16,975 bases of DNA from DATEEG01 sp035525055 (lineage in GTDB: Bacteria; Actinomycetota; Acidimicrobiia; Spongiisociales; ZC4RG35): the NCBI GenBank assembly GCA_035525055.1, contig DATLEZ010000159.1, positions 1 through 16,975 of the forward strand, in the 5' to 3' direction. Positions within the stretch are counted from its first letter, which is position 1; each line of letters begins with the position of its first letter. Below, piece after piece: positions 6,032-13,631 of this stretch. The position numbers were made by a program, and so were the translations under genes. A model generated the notes under the pieces. That model saw nothing but the letters and a program-made list of their open reading frames with translations, was not told the origin of the DNA and did no database searches.

Positions 6032-8997
6032 GAGCGGATCCCGACCGGAGCGGATCCATCGTCGACCTCGCGGCCATCGGCGTGGTCGCCCCCTTCACCG
6101 GCCCGGTCGTCCTGGCGCTGACCGGGTGGCTCGAGTTTGGCCGGCATTCGTTTGGCCCCCGTTCGGGTCCCCGACAGAATGAGGATCACGAGGACTATGA
6201 GGAGCCCTCCGGAGGCAAGTCCGGCGACCCTCGTCAACGAGTCGGGCGTGAAAACCGCCTCACCCTCCTCACCGGAAACCGTATTGGCCCAGCCCTCGGC
6301 CATGTCCGAATCGGGTCCCCACCGCGCGTCAGCGTTGTCGGCGAGGCGGACCCGGCCATCGGTGGGCTCACCTCGATAGGTGCGGCCGTCCCAATCCCAA
6401 ACTGCTCCGTCATCGGTAATGGCCCGGGCAGACCCTGCCATATTCTCGTAGACGGTCAACTCCGGATCGACCGGCGTCAGCGCCAGATCGATCTGGCGGT
6501 CGAGGGCTTGCGTGTCGAAATCGGCTTCGGGAAGAACCACGACCCATCCGATTCCGAATTCAGCCAGGGCCGCTCCTGGGCGAAGGTCTATCCCGCGTAT
6601 CAGATGATCGAGTATGACTTCGGCCAGAGCGACGTCGCCGGCCTGGAAGTTGGGAAGGTACGCCTGTTCCAGAGTGGCAACGCTGCCGTCGATCAGGCGG
6701 TATGCGACCGGGCCAAGTGAGCGACTGGCGCCCGGCAGATCGGCAGCCGGACCGATCACGAGAACCCTGGTCGACGACGGGAATTCATCAAGGGTGGCGA
6801 CAAATCCGAGGCGATCGGACCAGCGGTCGGCAGGAAGTCCGGCTCTGCCACCGGCGGCCGTGGCGATGGCCGGCACCAGGAACAGTGCCACCGCGGCCAT
6901 GGCGATCAACCGCCGCCAGGTAGGGCCCTCCGCCACCTCCACCACCATCGCCGTCAAGAAGGCGCCGCCAATCGAGGCGGCCAACAAGCCCACCATGCCC
7001 CACCCTGGAAGAACCCCGGGGGTCATTGCCAGAAGCCATCCCCCGACTGCAAGGGAGCCACCGAATGCCAAAGGCCCCAGGCGGGTCTTACCGATCCAGA
7101 GGGCCCCTACTCCGACGGCGGCCACCACCGAGACCGGCCAGAGCCACCGAAGTTGGAGAACCGGCAGAGGGTCGGCAGTGAGCAGGGGCCAGAGATTGCC
7201 CGAAGCCACAAAGGGAGCCACTAACCCGAGGCCGAGAGCCGTCACCGCCAATCCGGTGAACACCGCGAACCAGCGTCGGGTGAATGCGGCCCAGAGAATC
7301 GCTGCTACCGGAACCAAAGCCAGGATTGGCGGATATGTGGCGGCCACCAAGCCTGCCGTGAGTCCTCCCCGCGCGTATCGGCCGAGCCGTCGTCGCCAGT
7401 CCCCGCTGGTCGGGGACAAAACTGCATCGAGGACCCACGGAAGCGGCCCCGCCGCCAGCAACACGGGCCACTGTCCGGCGCCGAACAACGCCGCAGACGT
7501 TGCACCCCCGACGTAAACCCAGGCTGCAAGATGGCCGGCGCCGCTGCTGGCCCCAGCCCGGCGAGCAAGCCTGATCGTCCCGGCCAGGGCCGCAACCACC
7601 GCCCCGACCGTCAGCAGTGTGGCGGTGATCTCCGGACGACCCCCTACCAGGACGTTGGCGATTGCCCCTAACCCGGCAATCGGCGGAGCGGTCGCCGAAC
7701 TTCCCAGCCCGGACGCATGCCAGCCCCCGCCGTAGGACGCGATGACACCGCTGAGGTCGTCGGCCGGGGGCAGGCTGAACCCGGCCACGGGCGTCCCTGC
7801 GAACCAGATCTCGCGGGTCGCGATGGCGACTCCCAAGCTCGACAGCGCCACCAGGATGGCGGTCGGCTTGGTCCAGGCATGGACCGTCCGTTCCGCCAGG
7901 GAGTCGGGTTCGTCCTCGTCGATAGCCCTGCTGAACCGTTCGCCCAACTCGGAAAGCGTCTTTCGCAGGCGCACCGAACCGGCGACCTGGAATCGGAACA
8001 ACTCTTCGTCTCCGACCTGGCGAACACGGTGCAAGGCCCGGCGGGCGGAGGCGGTTGATGCCAGCTTGCCCACGTTCCAGACCCAGCCGACGAGAGTGGC
8101 AAGCAGCGGGCGCAATCGCCCCAGGAGCAACTGGCCGAGTCCATCGGCCACACCGACCAGAAAGCCGGTTGGCAGAACCCACGCCAGCGTTATCGGCCGG
8201 TAGGCAATCAGCATGGCCCGCTGTCGCCCGGCCTGCTGGCGCCACCCGGGCTGGTGATCGGGACAGTCGAGAGGATGGAAAACTTCCGAAGACGGCACGA
8301 CGATCACACGTCCCCCCGCCAGGCGAGCGCGTTGGGAAAGATCCAGCCCGGCCGCATCCAACGACAACTCGGGATCCAGCCCCCTCAAGCCACTCAGCAG
8401 GTCGCGCCGAACCAGCATCGAGATCGGCGAAACGAATGCGACCTCGCGTACTACGTCGTACTGCTCTAGGTCCAGCTCCTCGGGATCCAAACCTGAGTAC
8501 GGCTCACCAAATACGTCGGTCGCCTCACCGACCGAATCGAGCCGGTCTTCGGATCCTTCGATCAGAACCTTGGAGCCGGCTACCGAAGCGTCGTGGCGAC
8601 GAGTTTCACGCACAAGCGCCAACAACGCGTCAGGCCGGGGGCGCGTGTCTCCATGGATGAGCCAAACGAACTCGATCCTCTCATCGAGGCGGTCGAGGAT
8701 CTGTCCGACGTGGTCGAGACGGGTTACCGGCCCGAAGATCGGGATACCGTCTGGCCCCAATAAATCCGAATCAGGTGAATCCGAATCAGGCGAATCCGAA
8801 TCAGGCGAATCAGGGTCAGATGGGCCCAGTTCGCCAAGCTGCAGGACCTGGGCGGGTACGTAGACTTGCCGTGCGACCGCGGTCAGCGTCTCATCGAGGC
8901 GGCTTCGTGGTGAGGACAGCACTACAACTGCCACGGCGGGAGGGCCTGGAGACATGGCGGGAGAAGGAGCTACCGGAGGACCCGGCGGGCTGGTCAT
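6028..8997 (-). CDS. Large GT2 glycosyltransferase fused to a multi-spanning membrane domain, 989 aa
   Basis: The N-terminal GT2 domain (about 20-250) starts VAVVVLSSPR. It has a WLIHGDTRPRPDAL block at 112-125, in the place of the usual DD-containing metal motif, and an acceptor-side region around 190-240 (FVSPISMLVRRDLL, then DLSQRARLAGGRVIVVP). Several membrane helices follow at about 265-310, 375-400, 440-480, 490-530, 545-600 and 615-715. An extracytoplasmic domain (about 720-920), a last helix at about 925-945 and a hydrophilic tail complete it. This architecture is known in actinobacteria next to DUF5719; the polymer made is unknown. Residues 63-78 are a DSDSP repeat. I chose ATG 8997 because the frame upstream runs into divergent cofD; ATG 9009 and ATG 8955 are alternatives, and none has a good Shine-Dalgarno. 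It is the first gene of the operon and its stop overlaps DUF5719. Confidence 0.85.
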   Translation of the reverse strand: MTSPPGPPVAPSPAMSPGPPAVAVVVLSSPRSRLDETLTAVARQVYVPAQVLQLGELGPSDPDSPDSDSPDSDSPDSDLLGPDGIPIFGPVTRLDHVGQILDRLDERIEFVWLIHGDTRPRPDALLALVRETRRHDASVAGSKVLIEGSEDRLDSVGEATDVFGEPYSGLDPEELDLEQYDVVREVAFVSPISMLVRRDLLSGLRGLDPELSLDAAGLDLSQRARLAGGRVIVVPSSEVFHPLDCPDHQPGWRQQAGRQRAMLIAYRPITLAWVLPTGFLVGVADGLGQLLLGRLRPLLATLVGWVWNVGKLASTASARRALHRVRQVGDEELFRFQVAGSVRLRKTLSELGERFSRAIDEDEPDSLAERTVHAWTKPTAILVALSSLGVAIATREIWFAGTPVAGFSLPPADDLSGVIASYGGGWHASGLGSSATAPPIAGLGAIANVLVGGRPEITATLLTVGAVVAALAGTIRLARRAGASSGAGHLAAWVYVGGATSAALFGAGQWPVLLAAGPLPWVLDAVLSPTSGDWRRRLGRYARGGLTAGLVAATYPPILALVPVAAILWAAFTRRWFAVFTGLAVTALGLGLVAPFVASGNLWPLLTADPLPVLQLRWLWPVSVVAAVGVGALWIGKTRLGPLAFGGSLAVGGWLLAMTPGVLPGWGMVGLLAASIGGAFLTAMVVEVAEGPTWRRLIAMAAVALFLVPAIATAAGGRAGLPADRWSDRLGFVATLDEFPSSTRVLVIGPAADLPGASRSLGPVAYRLIDGSVATLEQAYLPNFQAGDVALAEVILDHLIRGIDLRPGAALAEFGIGWVVVLPEADFDTQALDRQIDLALTPVDPELTVYENMAGSARAITDDGAVWDWDGRTYRGEPTDGRVRLADNADARWGPDSDMAEGWANTVSGEEGEAVFTPDSLTRVAGLASGGLLIVLVILILSGTRTGAKRMPAKLEPPGQRQDDRAGEGGDHADGREVDDGSAPVGIRS
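8763..8807 (-). repeat. 15-bp in-frame tandem repeat in the large GT2 gene
   Basis: Three near-identical 15-bp units (plus strand AATCCGAATCAGGYG) encode DSDSP on the minus strand, and a fourth partial unit follows. The copies differ by one base. The unit is a multiple of three, so copy changes keep the frame. The encoded acidic stretch lies in a loop between the first strand of the GT2 domain and its next conserved block. Confidence 0.85.
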
Positions 8998-9040
8998 GGG
9001 GCAAGACATTGTGTTGCGGTCGGGGCAGTACCGCAATCTC

Positions 9041-9047
9041 GGGAGGG
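9041..9047 (+). promoter_or_regulatory. Ribosome binding site deciding the cofD start
   Basis: GGGAGGG lies four bases before GTG 9052. It supports that start, which also places the LSGGVGGARLARGL motif at the protein's N-terminus, as in CofD. Confidence 0.75.
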
Positions 9048-9051
9048 ACAC

Positions 9052-9975
9052 GTGAGGTTGGCAATGTTGTCGGGCGGGGTCGGCGGAGCCCGTTTGGCCA
9101 GGGGTTTGGCGGCCATTACCGATGTCGACCTGACCGTGATCGTCAACGTCGGAGACGACGAACGCATCTACGGATTGCTCGTTTCCCCCGATATCGACAC
9201 AGTCGTCTACACCATGGCGAGCCGGGAAGGTCCCCACGGTTGGGGACTTAGCGACGATCCTTTCACGGTGATGGCGGCAATGGACGCACTCCCCATCGAC
9301 ACCAATTTTCGCATCGGCGACCGCGACATCGCCACCAACATGTTCCGCACCGATCGCCTGGCGGGGGGTTGGTCGCTCACCTGGGTGACAACCGCTCTCG
9401 CCTCCGCGTTCGGGGTGCCGGCAACTGTGTTGCCCGCGACCGACGATCCCCTGAAGTCCCAGCTAAAGGTGGCGAACGGCGGGTGGATCAGCTTCCAGGA
9501 GTACTTCGTGGTGCGTCGGCATGCCGATGAAATCGAAGACATCCGATTCGAGGGGGCAGGGTTGTCCAGACCGGCACCCGGAGTAATCGAGGCGATCGAG
9601 GCGAGCGACGCACTCATCATCGGACCGTCGAATCCGGTCCTCTCGGTCTGGCCGATCCTGGCGGTCCCGTCAATCGGCGAGGCGGTAGCGCAAAAGAGCC
9701 GGGTGATGGCGGTCAGCCCGCTGATAGGCGGGTCGGCCCTCAAAGGTCCGGCTCACCGAATTCTCGCTGCCCTCGGATACGGCTCCGGAACCTCAGCGGT
9801 GATTGGCTCCTATGGGGGGCTACTCACGGACATCGTCATCGACAATTCCGATGCCGACGATGCTGTTGGAGTCAAGAAACCCTGGATTCATGTCACCGAC
9901 ACCCGGATGCCCGACCTGGCTGCCTCGACGCGACTAGCGCAGGTCCTCGTCGACGCCATCGGCGACGGCGGATAG
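9052..9975 (+). CDS. cofD: 2-phospho-L-lactate transferase CofD/FbiA (F420 synthesis)
   Basis: The enzyme transfers a phospholactyl or phosphoenolpyruvyl moiety from its GDP-activated form to the deazaflavin FO, making F420-0 or dehydro-F420-0, in the cytoplasm. Seen: the N-terminal glycine-rich MLSGGVGGARLARGL; VNVGDDERIYGLLVSPDIDTVVYTMA at about 32-57, the usual CofD block; the LKSQLKVANGGWISFQEYFV region; and IGPSNPVLSVWPIL near 195. The length of 307 aa fits the family. Start GTG 9052 has a strong Shine-Dalgarno. Three bases separate its stop from the GTG of cofE, so the two form an operon. Which activated substrate it uses cannot be read from the sequence; actinobacterial FbiA uses the phosphoenolpyruvate-derived one. 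Confidence 0.95.
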   Translation: MRLAMLSGGVGGARLARGLAAITDVDLTVIVNVGDDERIYGLLVSPDIDTVVYTMASREGPHGWGLSDDPFTVMAAMDALPIDTNFRIGDRDIATNMFRTDRLAGGWSLTWVTTALASAFGVPATVLPATDDPLKSQLKVANGGWISFQEYFVVRRHADEIEDIRFEGAGLSRPAPGVIEAIEASDALIIGPSNPVLSVWPILAVPSIGEAVAQKSRVMAVSPLIGGSALKGPAHRILAALGYGSGTSAVIGSYGGLLTDIVIDNSDADDAVGVKKPWIHVTDTRMPDLAASTRLAQVLVDAIGDGG

Positions 9976-9978
9976 CCC

Positions 9979-10671
9979 GTGGTCGTCGAGATCTTCCCGG
10001 TGCCAGGGCTTCCCGACATCGAACCGGGCAACGATCTGACGGCGCTGCTGGTGGAGGCGTTAGCGCCTCTGCATCCCCGCGATGGCGACATTCTCGTGGT
10101 CACCCACAAGGTCGTGTCCAAGGCTGAAGGGGCGATTGCCCCGGCCGCAACCGAGGAGGACTATCGGAACGTGGTTGCGTCCGAGGCCACTTCGATCGTT
10201 CGCCGGCGAGGGGATATGGTGATCGCGGTCACCCGGCATGGATTCGTCTGCGCCAACGCCGGAGTTGATCGCTCCAACGTGACCGGCGATCGCGTAGTCC
10301 TACTCCCCCGCGATCCCGACCGCTCTGCCCACCGAATCCGGACCCGTCTGCACCGAGACCTGGGCGTCGATCTAGCGGTGGTCATATCGGACACGTTTGG
10401 AAGAGCCTGGCGCACGGGCGTCGTTGACGTGGCGATCGGCATCTCGGGCATCAGGCCGATCCTCGATCTCAAGGGAACGACCGACATGCACGGAAGGGTG
10501 CTCGAGGTCACAGAAGTGGCGATTGCGGATGAGGTCGCCGCCGCGGCCGAACTGGCGATGGGAAAGTCAACCGGCATCGCCGCAGCCCTGGTCCGCGGCG
10601 TGGCCTTCGAACCCGGAATAGGCCGAGCCTCAGAGCTAGTAAGAAACCCAGCAGAAGACATGTTCCGGTAG
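9979..10671 (+). CDS. cofE: Coenzyme F420-0:L-glutamate ligase CofE, single-domain
   Basis: The enzyme adds gamma-linked glutamates to F420-0, using GTP and a divalent cation. Seen in the 230-aa product: GDILVVTHKVVSKAEGAI near 38-55, the HGFVCANAGVDRSNV block at about 87-101, and VISDTFGRAWRTGVVDVAIGISGI near 135-158, all standard CofE motifs. The start is GTG 9979, three bases after the cofD stop, without its own Shine-Dalgarno, which points to translational coupling. The length equals the single-domain archaeal-type CofE. It lacks the C-terminal FMN-binding nitroreductase domain that mycobacterial FbiB carries for reducing dehydro-F420-0, so that step, if used, needs another gene. The repeat locus at 10684 begins 12 nt after its stop. 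Confidence 0.95.
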   Translation: MVVEIFPVPGLPDIEPGNDLTALLVEALAPLHPRDGDILVVTHKVVSKAEGAIAPAATEEDYRNVVASEATSIVRRRGDMVIAVTRHGFVCANAGVDRSNVTGDRVVLLPRDPDRSAHRIRTRLHRDLGVDLAVVISDTFGRAWRTGVVDVAIGISGIRPILDLKGTTDMHGRVLEVTEVAIADEVAAAAELAMGKSTGIAAALVRGVAFEPGIGRASELVRNPAEDMFR

Positions 10672-10683
10672 AGAGCCTTCGGC

Positions 10684-10711
10684 ACGTGGTACGTGGTACG
10701 TGGTACGTCGG
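10684..10711 (+). repeat. Period-7 repeat array, locus B left arm
   Basis: Three TGGTACG heptads are followed by TCGG. All 28 bases are the exact reverse complement of 10788-10815, so the two arms could form a 28-bp stem around a 76-nt loop. It lies 12 nt after the cofE stop. Confidence 0.9.
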
Positions 10712-10714
10712 AAT

Positions 10715-10726
10715 AGTTCTAGAACT
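10715..10726. repeat. 12-bp perfect palindrome
   Basis: AGTTCTAGAACT is identical to its reverse complement. It sits at the base of the loop between the two heptad arms of locus B. A protein-binding site is possible, but nothing shows one. Confidence 0.5.
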
Positions 10727-10787
10727 CGAAGGTGGCTCGACTTGGGATCAGGCGCTGCGTTCAGGTTGAAGCCGTGCACCACTTCAG

Positions 10788-10828
10788 CCGACGTACCACG
10801 TACCACGTACCACGTACCACGTACCACG
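10788..10828 (-). repeat. Period-7 repeat array, locus B right arm
   Basis: Five CGTACCA heptads (10792-10826) follow CCGA. This arm has five units against three in the left arm, so copy number changes independently. The pair lies between the convergent cofE and ugd genes. Confidence 0.9.
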
Positions 10829-10843
10829 GGCGCCGAAGGCGCC
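10829..10843 (-). terminator. GC hairpin directly after ugd
   Basis: On the minus strand GGCGCC-TTC-GGCGCC follows the ugd TAA stop without a gap. The stem is 6 bp with a 3-nt loop. There is no T-run after it, so this would be an atypical, GC-only terminator or a 3'-end stabilising hairpin. Confidence 0.5.
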
Positions 10844-12118
10844 TTAGGCGCTGGGGCGTCCCAGGCCCCAGTAGTCCAGGCCGGCGGCGCGGACTGCCTT
10901 GGGGTCGAGCAGGTTGCGAGCATCGACGATCCTGTGGCCCCTCATCCGGCTTGCCACGTCGTTGAGATCGACAGTGGCGAACTCGGGCCACTCGGTGGCG
11001 ATCAACAAGACATCCGCCCCGTCGACCGCCTCGAGGGCAGAGTCGGCATGTCGAATGTCGGGCGAATGGGCCTCGGGGTCATAGGACACGACTTCGGCGC
11101 CTTCCTCGATCAAGAGCCGAGCAATGCGCGTGGCCGGTGATTCTCTGACATCGTCGGTCCCGGCCTTGAACGCAACTCCCCACATTGCGATGCGGCGTCC
11201 GCGCAGACCGCCGCCGGCGGCCATCCGAACCTTGGTGGCGACACGGCGCCGTTGCTCCTCATCGGCTTCGATGACAGCTTTGAGAAGCTTGAAGTCGTAG
11301 CCGGCATCCTCAGCGACGCCGATCAGCGCCAAGGTGTCCTTGGGGAAGCACGAGCCACCGTAACCCGGGCCGGGCTTGAGGAAGTGGGGACCGATCCGAT
11401 GATCGAGGCCCACTCCGTTCAGCACGTCGAGAATGTCCGCACCTGCGGCCTCGCACAAGTTGGCGAGAGTGTTGGCGAACGTCAAGCGCGTGGCGAGGTA
11501 GGAGTTGGAGGCGTACTTGATCATCTCGGCGGATGTCGGGTCGGTGGTCACGACCTTGGTCTCGAGGGTGTCGTACAGGGAGGTGACAAGGAGAGCGTCG
11601 TTGGCGTCGAAGGCTCCGACAACGATTCGGTCTGGGTCCAGGAAGTCGGAAACCGCACTCCCTTCTCTGAGGAACTCCGGATGAGAGACGACCCCGGCTG
11701 CACTGCCAAGATTGGCCAGTCGCTTCCTCAATCCGATGACCGTCCCCGGAGGGACTGTGGACTTTACGACGAAGAGCGTTTCCGGCTCGACCGTGAGGGC
11801 GAGTTCGTCGACCACCCCTTCGATAAAGCTCAAGTCTGCTCGACCTCTCGCCCCGGGCGGAGTCGGAAGGCACAGAAAGACCATACGCGAGCCTTTTACG
11901 GCGTCGACATTGGATCCGTGAAAGCTGAGCCGACGAGACTGACGGGCTTCGACGAGGAGATCGGCCAGGCCGTCCTCAAAAATCGGGACCTGTCCGCTCT
12001 CGAGGAGAGCGAGGCGGGCGCCGTCGGCCTCGCCCAAGCGCACTTCATGGCCGAGACGAGCCAGTCCGGCGGCGGTCACCAGACCGACGTAGCCAGCGCC
12101 GATAACAGATATTTTCAC
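10844..12118 (-). CDS. ugd: UDP-glucose 6-dehydrogenase
   Basis: The enzyme oxidises UDP-glucose to UDP-glucuronate with two NAD+, supplying uronic acids for surface polysaccharides. Seen in the 424-aa product: the N-terminal Rossmann motif MKISVIGAGYVGLVTA; FLCLPTP near 81-87; KSTVPPGT at 119-126; EMIKYASNSYLATRLTF around Lys201; the catalytic-cysteine motif GGSCFPKD (Cys257); and the C-terminal NAD/UDP-domain GVAFKAGTDDVRESPA. The length fits single-polypeptide bacterial UGDs, and all key residues are present. GDP-mannose dehydrogenase is a close relative and a less likely alternative. Start GTG 12118 has AGGGGAG five bases upstream. It follows the LCP gene by 36 nt on the same strand, which suggests co-expression of uronate supply and polymer attachment. 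Confidence 0.95.
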   Translation of the reverse strand: MKISVIGAGYVGLVTAAGLARLGHEVRLGEADGARLALLESGQVPIFEDGLADLLVEARQSRRLSFHGSNVDAVKGSRMVFLCLPTPPGARGRADLSFIEGVVDELALTVEPETLFVVKSTVPPGTVIGLRKRLANLGSAAGVVSHPEFLREGSAVSDFLDPDRIVVGAFDANDALLVTSLYDTLETKVVTTDPTSAEMIKYASNSYLATRLTFANTLANLCEAAGADILDVLNGVGLDHRIGPHFLKPGPGYGGSCFPKDTLALIGVAEDAGYDFKLLKAVIEADEEQRRRVATKVRMAAGGGLRGRRIAMWGVAFKAGTDDVRESPATRIARLLIEEGAEVVSYDPEAHSPDIRHADSALEAVDGADVLLIATEWPEFATVDLNDVASRMRGHRIVDARNLLDPKAVRAAGLDYWGLGRPSA

Positions 12119-12123
12119 GATTG

Positions 12124-12130
12124 CTCCCCT
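12124..12130 (-). promoter_or_regulatory. Ribosome binding site deciding the ugd start
   Basis: AGGGGAG on the minus strand is five bases before GTG 12118. It supports this start, which places the Rossmann motif at residue 2. Confidence 0.7.
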
Positions 12131-12154
12131 GCGATGACCGCCCGTTTGGGCAAG

Positions 12155-13513
12155 CTAGCCGTTCTGGGCCGTCCTGTCAGCATCCAATCCGACGATAACC
12201 ACGGCATCAACACCGGAATCCAAAGAGCCTGTTGAAACCTCCCCAAATCCGAGGGCGTCGACGATCGCTTGACCGGCCAACAGGCCACCGGGACGAACCA
12301 GCACCTTGGTGATCTCGAAGTCACTCCGATCCGCATCGCCGACGGTAAGAACCTCAAAGCCCTCGTCTTCAAGGATGTCGGACCAGCGCCCGGCCGAGCC
12401 CTTGGTTCCGTTGCCGTTGAGGACCTGCAAACGGAGCGGCTCATCCTCGGTTGCGGCGGTCATCGGTTGACCGGAGGCAAAGTGGGCGATGACGTCGTCC
12501 GCCTCCGGATGCTGCATCCGCACGATCGACATCTCGTTGTAGGTATCGAGGTAGACCGGAAGTGTTGCAGTCTCGATCTTCTGGCCCGAGATCGAACGCA
12601 TTCGGTAGGCCAATTCGACCAAGGAGGATCGGGCGAAAGCCGAGTCGACCGTCAGGTGCTGGGCGAAGCCGCCGACGATCGATCCGGTCTCGGTGAGGCT
12701 CGAGGGAGTCTTGACTGCTCCCAGGATCGCCAGGATCAGACTTTGCTGGCGCCCGGTCCGTCCGATGTCGTCGGCGTCGACCGACACCCAGCTGCCTTCG
12801 CGCAGTTCCTGATACTGGCGCGATCGGGCGTAGGCAAGGGCCTGGGACCCGTCCAGCAACTGGTTTCCGGCGACCACCGACAAACCGCTGTTGGCGTCAC
12901 GGGCCGCGTAGGGAAAGTCGAGGTAGACCCCTCCGATGTCGTCGACCAGCGATTGGAAACCCACGAAGTCGACCTCGATGTAGTGGTGGACCGGGAGGCC
13001 GGTCACCTGCTTGACGGTGCGAACCATGAGAGGTGCCCCGCCCACCGCGTAGGCAGCGTTGATCCGATCCGTGCCTTTGCCCGGGATTTCGACCAGAAGG
13101 TCCCGGGGAAGAGAGAGGATCTGCACATGGCCATCGCCCGGGTAGAGCTTGATCAGCATGATCACGTCCCCCCGCGCTCCGGCAGACTCACCAAAGTTCT
13201 GAAGGCTGTCGAGACCGGCGCGACTATCCGAGCCGATGACGAGGAAGACAAGAGGTTCGGCCGATTCGGTTGGCCGCAAGGTCAATTCCGGCACCACTTC
13301 CTCGAGTTGGGTGGCGTTGTCGCGGAAGGCGTCTTGAGCCGAACGCAGAGTCCAATAGACCGCGAAAACGGCGACGTTGGCGAAGACGAGAAAGACAACG
13401 ATCAGCCGCTTGACCCAGGTCGAGGCACTGCGATGTTTCAGCCCGGTCGGTTGCCCGGTGAGTTGATTGTGGACGCGTTGAGTCGGCGGTGTCATAGTGG
13501 AATCGAGGCTCAT
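12155..13513 (-). CDS. LytR-CpsA-Psr (LCP) family protein with C-terminal LytR_C domain
   Basis: LCP enzymes move glycopolymers from a polyprenyl-diphosphate carrier onto peptidoglycan or other wall components outside the membrane. Seen in the 452-aa product: a cytoplasmic N-terminus (1-34), one membrane helix (about 35-55), then the LCP domain with FLVIGSDSRAG at 90-100 (Asp96, Arg98), RGDVIMLIKL at 114-123, ILSLPRDLLVEIPG at 132-145, RINAAYAVGG at 150-159 and the YARSRQ-to-GRTGRQQ region at about 228-257. A LytR_C domain starts near residue 358 (LRLQVLNGNGTKGSA). The acidic and arginine residues that bind the pyrophosphate are present. Start ATG 13513 is preceded by AGAGGTAG. It is the first gene of an operon with ugd and divergent from the hydrolase gene. 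The transferred polymer is not known. Confidence 0.93.
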   Translation of the reverse strand: MSLDSTMTPPTQRVHNQLTGQPTGLKHRSASTWVKRLIVVFLVFANVAVFAVYWTLRSAQDAFRDNATQLEEVVPELTLRPTESAEPLVFLVIGSDSRAGLDSLQNFGESAGARGDVIMLIKLYPGDGHVQILSLPRDLLVEIPGKGTDRINAAYAVGGAPLMVRTVKQVTGLPVHHYIEVDFVGFQSLVDDIGGVYLDFPYAARDANSGLSVVAGNQLLDGSQALAYARSRQYQELREGSWVSVDADDIGRTGRQQSLILAILGAVKTPSSLTETGSIVGGFAQHLTVDSAFARSSLVELAYRMRSISGQKIETATLPVYLDTYNEMSIVRMQHPEADDVIAHFASGQPMTAATEDEPLRLQVLNGNGTKGSAGRWSDILEDEGFEVLTVGDADRSDFEITKVLVRPGGLLAGQAIVDALGFGEVSTGSLDSGVDAVVIVGLDADRTAQNG

Positions 13514-13524
13514 TGGACTACCTC

Positions 13525-13553
13525 TGAGACGCTCAGAAGATTAGCAAGGTTCC
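13525..13553 (-). promoter_or_regulatory. ECF-sigma-like promoter candidate for the LCP-ugd operon
   Basis: On the minus strand GGAACC (13548-13553) and CGTCTCA (13525-13531) are separated by 16 bases. This resembles GGAAC / CGTC promoters of extracytoplasmic-function sigma factors, which often drive envelope genes. Problem: transcription would start only about six bases before ATG 13513 and would exclude the AGAGGTAG Shine-Dalgarno, so the match may be coincidence. Confidence 0.3.
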
Positions 13554-13631
13554 ATACCCAGAAGCCGGGCGAAACGAAACGTTCATATCGCGGGCACTAC
13601 CCTCCGAGTCCTAAGTTCAAGAGCGGAGACA

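Noticed and set aside
6614..7516. 300-codon plus-strand open frame opposite the large GT2 gene
   Set aside because: Low-complexity Arg/Pro/Thr/Ala composition, no fold motif, and fully antisense to a well-supported coding region.
7088..8245. 385-codon minus-strand frame inside the large GT2 in another frame
   Set aside because: Composition rich in Arg/Gly/Pro with no motif; it is a frame shadow of the GT2 gene.
9010..9051. Divergent promoter between the large GT2 and cofD
   Set aside because: A promoter must exist nearby, but I see no convincing -10/-35 pair in these 42 bases, so I do not place one.
8998..9237. N-terminal extension of the large GT2 frame
   Set aside because: It would overlap the first 186 bases of cofD and shows no GT2 similarity; the GT2 domain begins about 20 residues after ATG 8997.
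10684..10828. Possible CRISPR array at the heptad repeats
   Set aside because: Units are 7 bp, gapless and without spacers, and the two arrays are inverted; no cas genes are nearby.
11252..12235. 327-codon plus-strand frame opposite ugd
   Set aside because: The minus strand carries every catalytic motif of UDP-glucose dehydrogenase; this frame has none of its own.
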